In this document: in pieces, positions 59,542-64,000 of the stretch | Layout: the number at the start of each line of letters is the position of its first letter | Numbering within the stretch: position 1 is the stretch's first letter | Assembly: GCA_016180235.1 (NCBI GenBank) | Contig: JACPBQ010000005.1 | Coordinates: 1 to 64,000, forward strand | Length of the DNA: 64,000 nt | From: Candidatus Woesearchaeota archaeon | GTDB lineage: Archaea; Nanobdellota; Nanobdellia; Woesearchaeales; GW2011-AR4 | Reading direction: 5' to 3' | The notes under the pieces: model-generated | Databases searched by the model: none | What the model was told of the DNA's origin: nothing | Seen by the model: only the letters and a program-made list of their open reading frames with translations | Translations under genes and position numbers: made by a program

Positions 59542-60123
59542 ATGGAACAAAAATCATTGCTGATAACAAAGGAAACAATCATAGCGGATATCGTGGAAAA
59601 ATACCCTGAAACCATAGAGCCATTAATGGAGATGGGAGTGCATTGCGTTGGCTGCCATGTAAGCCCTTATGAAACCCTTGAAGGCGGATTTAAGGGGCAT
59701 GGAATGACAGATGAGGATATAAGCGAAGCAGTAAAAAAGCTGAATGAAGTAGTGGCTAAAAACGGATCCTCACATGACAAAGAAGAAGAGTTTGACTTCT
59801 CCAAAGCTAAACTTGATATTACAGAAAAAGCTGCTGTCAAGATAAAGGCCCTAATAGGCCAGGAAAAGATGAAAGGGCTGAGAATTTCTGTCGTGCCTGG
59901 AGGATGCTCTGGATTCAAATACGGGATGGAACTTGACAGCAAGGCAAAAGAAACTGATGTTGTTGTAGAGGAAAAAGGGATAAAGGTCTTTGTTGACAGG
60001 AAAAGCATGGAAAGGCTTGACGGCTCTGTTGTTGATTATGTTGAGGCTTTGCAAGGAGCCGGATTTAAAATAGAAAATCCAAATTCAACGAAAAGCTGCG
60101 GATGCGGGAATAGTTTTCGCTAA
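59542..60123 (+). CDS. DUF1858-IscA/HesB fusion protein (A-type Fe-S carrier)
   Basis: The 193 residues join two domains. Residues 1-70 are DUF1858, with the motif MGVHCVGCHVSPYETLE. Residues 90-193 are an A-type Fe-S carrier (HesB/IscA) with its three cysteines in GGCSGFKYGMEL and the tail SCGCGN. IscA proteins deliver iron-sulfur clusters; XPD and other Fe-S proteins are possible clients. The 3' end of this gene (60097-60125) is found again at 60855-60883, on the other side of the next gene. Confidence 0.9.
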   Translation: MEQKSLLITKETIIADIVEKYPETIEPLMEMGVHCVGCHVSPYETLEGGFKGHGMTDEDISEAVKKLNEVVAKNGSSHDKEEEFDFSKAKLDITEKAAVKIKALIGQEKMKGLRISVVPGGCSGFKYGMELDSKAKETDVVVEEKGIKVFVDRKSMERLDGSVVDYVEALQGAGFKIENPNSTKSCGCGNSFR

Positions 60124-60830
60124 ATCTTCTTAGCCATCATACAAGTGAATGCATATGCTTTTTCTCCAAAAAAAACAGGGTAAAATGTATTATCACCCAA
60201 TGCAGTGAGTTTGAAATTTACCAATGGCTGGCTAACTGATTCCCTTAACACACCATATACCGAATAAAATTCCTGCATAACAGCTGATACTGTGCCATGA
60301 TACATACCCATTGCCTTCAATGCGCCCAATACCACATTGTAGCCATGATTTGGACTTGTGCGCTCATCAAATTCTATTGAAATTCCGGCATTGGCATGGT
60401 CGATTAATGATCTTCCCTGCGCAATTTGCGGTTCCATATACACTACTTTTGGCAGAGGAACCAAAGAAGCTAGTTGCTTTGCTTGTTCATCCAGCCCGGT
60501 AATAACCACAAAACTTTGAGTGCAAGCTGTTGTACTATGAACATCAATCACATAATCAAATGGTTTCAAACGATGAGTGAGATCTGCCGCAATTTGTTCC
60601 TCCCTGTTTCCGGTGGAATTCCCGGGAAATATCCTGTTCAGATCCGAATCCAGAAATCTTGTTCTTACATCTATTGCCTCTTCATTTGCTATTATCAGGT
60701 CCAATGTGCCTTTATCTGGACGCACTGTAACCAGTCTTTCAATTATATCCCTTCCAATCAGTTCATCGCCGTGCTGGCATCCGATGACTGCCGTACGCGG
60801 CGATCCAAAGCCGATAGTATAATGCTGCAT
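60120..60830 (-). CDS. AstE/AspA-like zinc amidohydrolase (M14-related)
   Basis: The 236 residues match the succinylglutamate desuccinylase/aspartoacylase family. Motifs are metal ligands in IGCQHGDELIG (His, Glu), DSDLNRIFPG, DVHSTTACTQ (His), and the catalytic Glu in GISIEFDERTSPNHG. These enzymes remove acyl groups from amino acids such as N-acetylaspartate. The stop overlaps that of the iscA gene, and a duplicated iscA tail lies just beyond its start, so it appears to have been inserted here. Confidence 0.85.
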   Translation of the reverse strand: MQHYTIGFGSPRTAVIGCQHGDELIGRDIIERLVTVRPDKGTLDLIIANEEAIDVRTRFLDSDLNRIFPGNSTGNREEQIAADLTHRLKPFDYVIDVHSTTACTQSFVVITGLDEQAKQLASLVPLPKVVYMEPQIAQGRSLIDHANAGISIEFDERTSPNHGYNVVLGALKAMGMYHGTVSAVMQEFYSVYGVLRESVSQPLVNFKLTALGDNTFYPVFFGEKAYAFTCMMAKKI

Positions 60831-60854
60831 GTTCTTTTATCCCCCTAAAATTTT

Positions 60855-60883
60855 TGCGGCTGCGGGAATAGTTTTAGGTAAAT
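60855..60883 (+). pseudogene. Remnant of the iscA gene 3' end
   Basis: TGC GGC TGC GGG AAT AGT TTT AGG TAA encodes CGCGNSFR-stop, exactly the C-terminus of the IscA fusion at 59542. The 29 bp match 60097-60125 at 26 positions, and the coding differences are synonymous. It is probably the original tail, displaced when the AstE/AspA-like gene entered. Confidence 0.65.
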
Positions 60884-61393
60884 TCAGACCGAACTGAAAG
60901 TCATTTTCGTGAGAGTTCTTGTTTCTATTCCGTTTTCTTCCAGCATTTCAATCAAATACCCCAAACATCCGTTTGTTTCAATTCCCACATCATACCCCCA
61001 TCCGCTTTCCACTACCTGTTTCAGATATCCGCCAGCCATTAATATTGGTTTTTTGAATCCAACGACTAACTGAATAAATTTCTCATATTCAATTTCCGAA
61101 AAGAAAAGAAAACTTTCTGCTGTTTTGATAAAAAGCCTGTTTTGGGTTGCTCCAAGAGACTTGTAATAATTTGCAGTTGCCTCTAATTTTGATTCTGCCT
61201 CAAGAGTTATTACAGTGCCATTAAATCTTCGGACAAATCTTGCGAGATTTTTTACATATGGCATCCTATCAAAATGAGGATTATCCAATTTAATATAATA
61301 AAAAGGATGGACTACTATTGATAGAGTCTGCCCGTTCCGGAAATTATATGGGACCATTGAATATATTCCTGTTGAAATTTGCTCTAGTGCCAT
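60884..61393 (-). CDS. Hypothetical protein, second gene of a pair
   Basis: The 169 residues (from ATG 61393, MALEQISTGIY) form a soluble alpha/beta protein with no recognised family; the middle FVRRFNGTVITLEAESKLEATANYY is the most ordered-looking part. I use ATG 61393, 1 nt after the upstream stop and behind a GGGAGG Shine-Dalgarno sequence, instead of 61453, which would overlap the previous gene by 59 bp. It is translationally coupled to that gene. Confidence 0.6.
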   Translation of the reverse strand: MALEQISTGIYSMVPYNFRNGQTLSIVVHPFYYIKLDNPHFDRMPYVKNLARFVRRFNGTVITLEAESKLEATANYYKSLGATQNRLFIKTAESFLFFSEIEYEKFIQLVVGFKKPILMAGGYLKQVVESGWGYDVGIETNGCLGYLIEMLEENGIETRTLTKMTFSSV

Positions 61394-61394
61394 G

Positions 61395-61709
61395 TCAGTA
61401 TGGACCTCCCCATACATTTGTGAATTGTCTTCTTTCTTGCTTTTTTTCCTCAAATTTTTCTATAGTTACCGGGCCTGCATACAATTGGAGGAATTTATGT
61501 GCAACAAGATCTGATATTCTTGCCTCAAGAGCGAATTGCCTTCCTGTTGCCTCTATCACCAGGTGTCCATTTCTCCTTGCCATTGAGACCGACATTAAAC
61601 TTTTATAAGGGTCTTTTTTCATATAACGACTAATGGCCCTTTCCAGTACATCAAGACCTCTTTCGTAATGATGCAGCCTGTGTATGGTTATTTTGTATGA
61701 TGCTTCCAT
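61395..61709 (-). CDS. Hypothetical small protein, first gene of a pair
   Basis: The 104 residues (from ATG 61709, MEASYKITIHRLHHYERGL) are unrecognised. A segment MSVSMARRNGHLVIEATGRQFALEARISDLVAHKFL suggests a small alpha/beta fold. The stop is 1 nt from the next start, so the two proteins may act together. Confidence 0.55.
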   Translation of the reverse strand: MEASYKITIHRLHHYERGLDVLERAISRYMKKDPYKSLMSVSMARRNGHLVIEATGRQFALEARISDLVAHKFLQLYAGPVTIEKFEEKKQERRQFTNVWGGPY

Positions 61710-61753
61710 TTTTAATCTCAACCAGGGAAAATGATCTAATTTTCATGGATTCT

Positions 61754-62242
61754 CTAAAGAATTTGGAAGTACCTGGCTCCTAATATGACATGAGATAAAT
61801 TTATTACCTGTAATTCGTGGGATTGTGCAACACTACGCACTATTGCTCCCGTTTCTTGTATAAACAATGGTTGCCTTGCTCTGTAATAAAGACCAAAATT
61901 AAATCCTCCAAATCCCATATCAGTGCCTATTCTGGAACAAGGGGCATGTTGAGTAACTTCATCCATTTCCATATACAACCCTTGTTGAGTTTCAAGTGTA
62001 TATTCTATCCCCCCTCTAACATCCCCTGTAGCCTTAAAGGAGTTTCCTGTAGTCCTCTTAATCTGCTTCATAATCTCAGTTCTTGCAGCATCAAGGTAAT
62101 CTTTTCTTATAGAACCCACTACTAAAAACTCTTCAATATGATGAGCATTTTCTTGTTCTAGCTGCTCGGAAATCGTAAGTTCATTCATTTCCCTGAGTGT
62201 AGTCAAATCCCACATTTTTTCACCTAAATCAATTACCTCCAT
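61754..62242 (-). CDS. Hypothetical protein
   Basis: The 162 residues (MEVIDLGEKMWDLTTLREMNEL...) are unrecognised and soluble. A central beta-rich part (GIEYTLETQQGLYMEMDEV, GFGGFNFGLYYRARQPLF) is visible, with no catalytic motif. It is 45 bp upstream of the 61395 gene in the same direction, so the three unknown genes may form an operon. Confidence 0.55.
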   Translation of the reverse strand: MEVIDLGEKMWDLTTLREMNELTISEQLEQENAHHIEEFLVVGSIRKDYLDAARTEIMKQIKRTTGNSFKATGDVRGGIEYTLETQQGLYMEMDEVTQHAPCSRIGTDMGFGGFNFGLYYRARQPLFIQETGAIVRSVAQSHELQVINLSHVILGARYFQIL

Positions 62243-62334
62243 TAATTTTAATCCCTTTAGAAATCAAACAAACAACTTAAACTTTATGTCACAAAATCAT
62301 AAAATTTATAAATAAAAACTCAATTGTGTCTTTT

Positions 62335-62985
62335 ATGACAAATATATCCGACAAAATAAAAGTATTCCTGGATAATGATTTTATTATCAGAAGATGCCTC
62401 TTTCAGAATATCCTTAGCTTAAGGGCCCTTTCCAGGCACATAATCAAAGAAATTAATCTTGAGCAGGCGAATATGGATGCTGTTATGAGCGCGATAAGGA
62501 GGTACAAAAAGGACAACAAAGCAAAAGAAACCCAGAGAACTCAAAAAATTATTTCTGATGTGTCCATTAAGACTAAAGACAGGATTTTGGACGTATACCT
62601 GCCAAAAAACAAAGAAGTTCAGGCAAAAATAATCGAACTGAACAAGCACATTGATTTTGAGAAGGGAGAGATATTAAGAATAATCCAGGCCGAGCAGGGC
62701 ATAAGGGTGATTATAGAGGACAAAAATTTTAAGCATTTATCTGATATTTTTAATAAAAAGGATATAGTTTCCATAAACAGAAATTTAACAGAAATCAATA
62801 TTCAGTTTTCATTGCATGCTGCAAAAACACCCGGAATAATAGCATTGATAAGCTCAAGTTTGAATTCTGAAAACATCAATATCGTTGAGATTATGAGTTC
62901 TGCACCGGAATTAATTATCTTGCTTGATCAGAAAGACCTTATAAAAGCTTTATCAACATTAGAGAATCTAAAAAATATTTATTAA
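62335..62985 (+). CDS. ACT-domain-like protein
   Basis: From ATG 62335 the 216 residues have an N-terminal helical part with an HTH-like look (RRCLFQNILSLRALSRHIIKE). Two ACT-like stretches follow, the last being AAKTPGIIALISSSLNSENINIVEIMSSAPELIILLDQ. ACT domains bind small ligands, often amino acids, so a ligand-sensing regulator is possible. The TATA box (AATTTATAAATA) is about 28 nt before ATG 62335, which suits a leaderless start. It is convergent with archease, overlapping by 4 nt. Confidence 0.7.
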   Translation: MTNISDKIKVFLDNDFIIRRCLFQNILSLRALSRHIIKEINLEQANMDAVMSAIRRYKKDNKAKETQRTQKIISDVSIKTKDRILDVYLPKNKEVQAKIIELNKHIDFEKGEILRIIQAEQGIRVIIEDKNFKHLSDIFNKKDIVSINRNLTEINIQFSLHAAKTPGIIALISSSLNSENINIVEIMSSAPELIILLDQKDLIKALSTLENLKNIY

Positions 62986-63413
62986 ACATCAACAACAACC
63001 AAAGCCTTGTAGCCGGCTTTTGTTTTCTCAACTTTGAACATGTGCAATGTAATGGCTTTGATGTCGTTCCTTAACTCGTGCTTTTCAGTGTTGATTTTTT
63101 CCCCGGATAATTCTGCATGCAGGCTATAATTACTATTCTTTTTTACTATTTTTATCTTTGAGCTCTTGAAAATCATTGAATAAGTGTCTTTTAAAAATAA
63201 TATCTCCGAGAGGAAATCAAACAATAGGTCCTCTGCATTTTTTGCGCTTAATTTGATTGTTTTTTTCTCTTTTTCACTGATTTTTTTTATATCTGCAGAT
63301 TCCTCAAAGATTGCATAAGCAGAATTCTCAAATAATTCATCAAGGTTTTTTCCATATGCCTCTATTGCAATGTCGGCAATGGCAACGTCTTCAAGAATTT
63401 TGTATTTTTTCAT
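62982..63413 (-). CDS. Archease, RtcB activator
   Basis: Archease speeds RtcB turnover during tRNA-exon and RNA ligation. The 143 residues from ATG 63413 (MKKYKILEDVAIADIAIEAYG) match the family, including ENSAYAIFEE, the central LLFDFLSEILFLKD and the C-terminal HELRNDIKAITLHMFKVEK with GYKALVVVDV. The track version carries a 26-residue AT-rich extension that is not archease-like. The rtcB gene is 114 bp upstream on the same strand. Confidence 0.93.
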   Translation of the reverse strand: MKKYKILEDVAIADIAIEAYGKNLDELFENSAYAIFEESADIKKISEKEKKTIKLSAKNAEDLLFDFLSEILFLKDTYSMIFKSSKIKIVKKNSNYSLHAELSGEKINTEKHELRNDIKAITLHMFKVEKTKAGYKALVVVDV

Positions 63414-63527
63414 TTCAACAATAAAATAATTTTTTAATAACAATAACCCGATTTTCAATAATAAACAAAGTTGGTTTAAATAATAAAACAATACAACATT
63501 AATAATAAAAATTATAATTTGCCGTCA

Positions 63528-64000
63528 TCAACCCTTGACATTCGCTATCGGAATCAATTTGACGACTCTCTTTGATATTCCTGCCTTATGCACAGTATCA
63601 ATGACTTCGTCTACATTCTTATAGGCTATGCCGGCTTCTTCCGCCAGTCCTGCCATTGAAACTGAACGCACGTAAATTCCCTTCTTTTCCATGTCTTTCT
63701 GCAGCTTATCGCCCCTGACTTCCCTTTTTGCCCTTGCCCTTGACATTGTCCTTCCGGAGCCATGCGCCGTTGAGCCCCAGGTCTGCTTCATTGCCCCTTC
63801 GGTTCCGACCAGCAGATAGGAACCGGTCTCCATTGAGCCCCCAATGATGACAGGCTGGCCTGTTTTTTTGAATAAAGTATTTAATTCTGGATGTCCTGGA
63901 GGGAAAGCGCGGGTTGAGCCTTTCCTGTGCACAATCAATTTTTTCTTTTTCCCATCAACTTCATGCTCTTCCAGCTTGGCTATATTATGCGCGACATCAT
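63528..64000 (-). CDS. rtcB: RtcB RNA ligase, C-terminal part (partial at window edge)
   Basis: RtcB joins 2',3'-cyclic phosphate and 5'-OH ends using GTP and manganese, and so seals spliced tRNA exons. The frame runs through the window edge (DVAHNIAKLEEHEVDGKKKK ahead of the track ORF), so the N-terminal two thirds lie outside. The visible part has KGSTRAFPPGHPEL, PVIIGGSMETGSYLLVG, the guanylation-site STAHGSGRTMSRARAK and the usual C-terminus. In GSMETGSY and STAHGSG the common GSMGTASY and STCHGAG are slightly changed. Confidence 0.93.
   Translation of the reverse strand, partial: DVAHNIAKLEEHEVDGKKKKLIVHRKGSTRAFPPGHPELNTLFKKTGQPVIIGGSMETGSYLLVGTEGAMKQTWGSTAHGSGRTMSRARAKREVRGDKLQKDMEKKGIYVRSVSMAGLAEEAGIAYKNVDEVIDTVHKAGISKRVVKLIPIANVKG

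Overview
The window reads as a chromosomal segment of an AT-rich archaeon. Archaeal markers are membrane LonB, Kae1, aEF-2, Rpo11/RpoL, eL8 (L7Ae), eS28, eL24, eL33 (L35Ae), NreA, archaeal-type AlaRS, an XPD-like helicase, archaeal RecJ, archease/RtcB, a PAC2-family protein and intron-bearing tRNA genes. Promoters are BRE/TATA boxes about 25 nt upstream of often leaderless starts. The many small membrane proteins, the compact gene order and a split helicase suggest a DPANN lineage (Woesearchaeota/Pacearchaeota-like). That placement is inference; no phylogeny could be run.

Layout. 1-265 is the 3' end of 23S rRNA, followed by a four-helix-bundle (S23) gene overlapping kae1. 1.8-13.5 kb holds a large membrane protein with coiled coils, a LysM-like domain and a C-terminal HTH, then a zinc ribbon, LonB, a TctA-family permease, an OB-fold protein, eL33, a three-gene operon of tiny membrane proteins and several coiled-coil or membrane proteins of unknown role. 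13.5-17.3 kb holds a PAC2 protein, a TMTC-like membrane glycosyltransferase with TPRs and a HExxH protein. 17.3-23.9 kb is the accessory region: a very AT-rich stretch, two lipoprotein-like genes, unknown genes, an inverted-repeat cassette, a dif-like site directly in front of a XerA-like recombinase, two winged-helix genes and an 11-bp-period iteron-like array. 23.9-42.9 kb is mostly core information processing: a METTL5-like methylase, Rpo11, rhomboid, UppS, RecJ, XPD-like helicase, SMC, GT4, PAP2, a tRNA-Gly with two introns, a DHH protein, an MFS transporter and NreA. 43-54 kb has AlaRS, intron-rich tRNAs, three secreted or surface proteins, a Ski2-like helicase that lacks its first RecA domain, and a PAS-GGDEF protein. 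54-58 kb is the translation operon L7Ae-S28e-L24e-Ndk followed by EF-2. 58-64 kb has a TSUP transporter, SOD, a DUF1858-IscA fusion, an inserted AstE/AspA-like gene, three unknown genes, an ACT-like protein, archease and the 3' part of rtcB.

How parts connect. Archease and RtcB seal tRNA exons after intron removal, and four tRNA genes here appear to carry introns, some at non-canonical positions. An approximately 18-bp box (TAACTANNNTAAAGTGAT-like) recurs beside TATA boxes of several genes, including the membrane-HTH protein, the GGDEF protein and xerA, and suggests a local regulon. The tail of the iscA gene occurs twice, on either side of the AstE/AspA-like gene, which marks an insertion. 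Nothing resembling CRISPR or a classical insertion sequence was seen.
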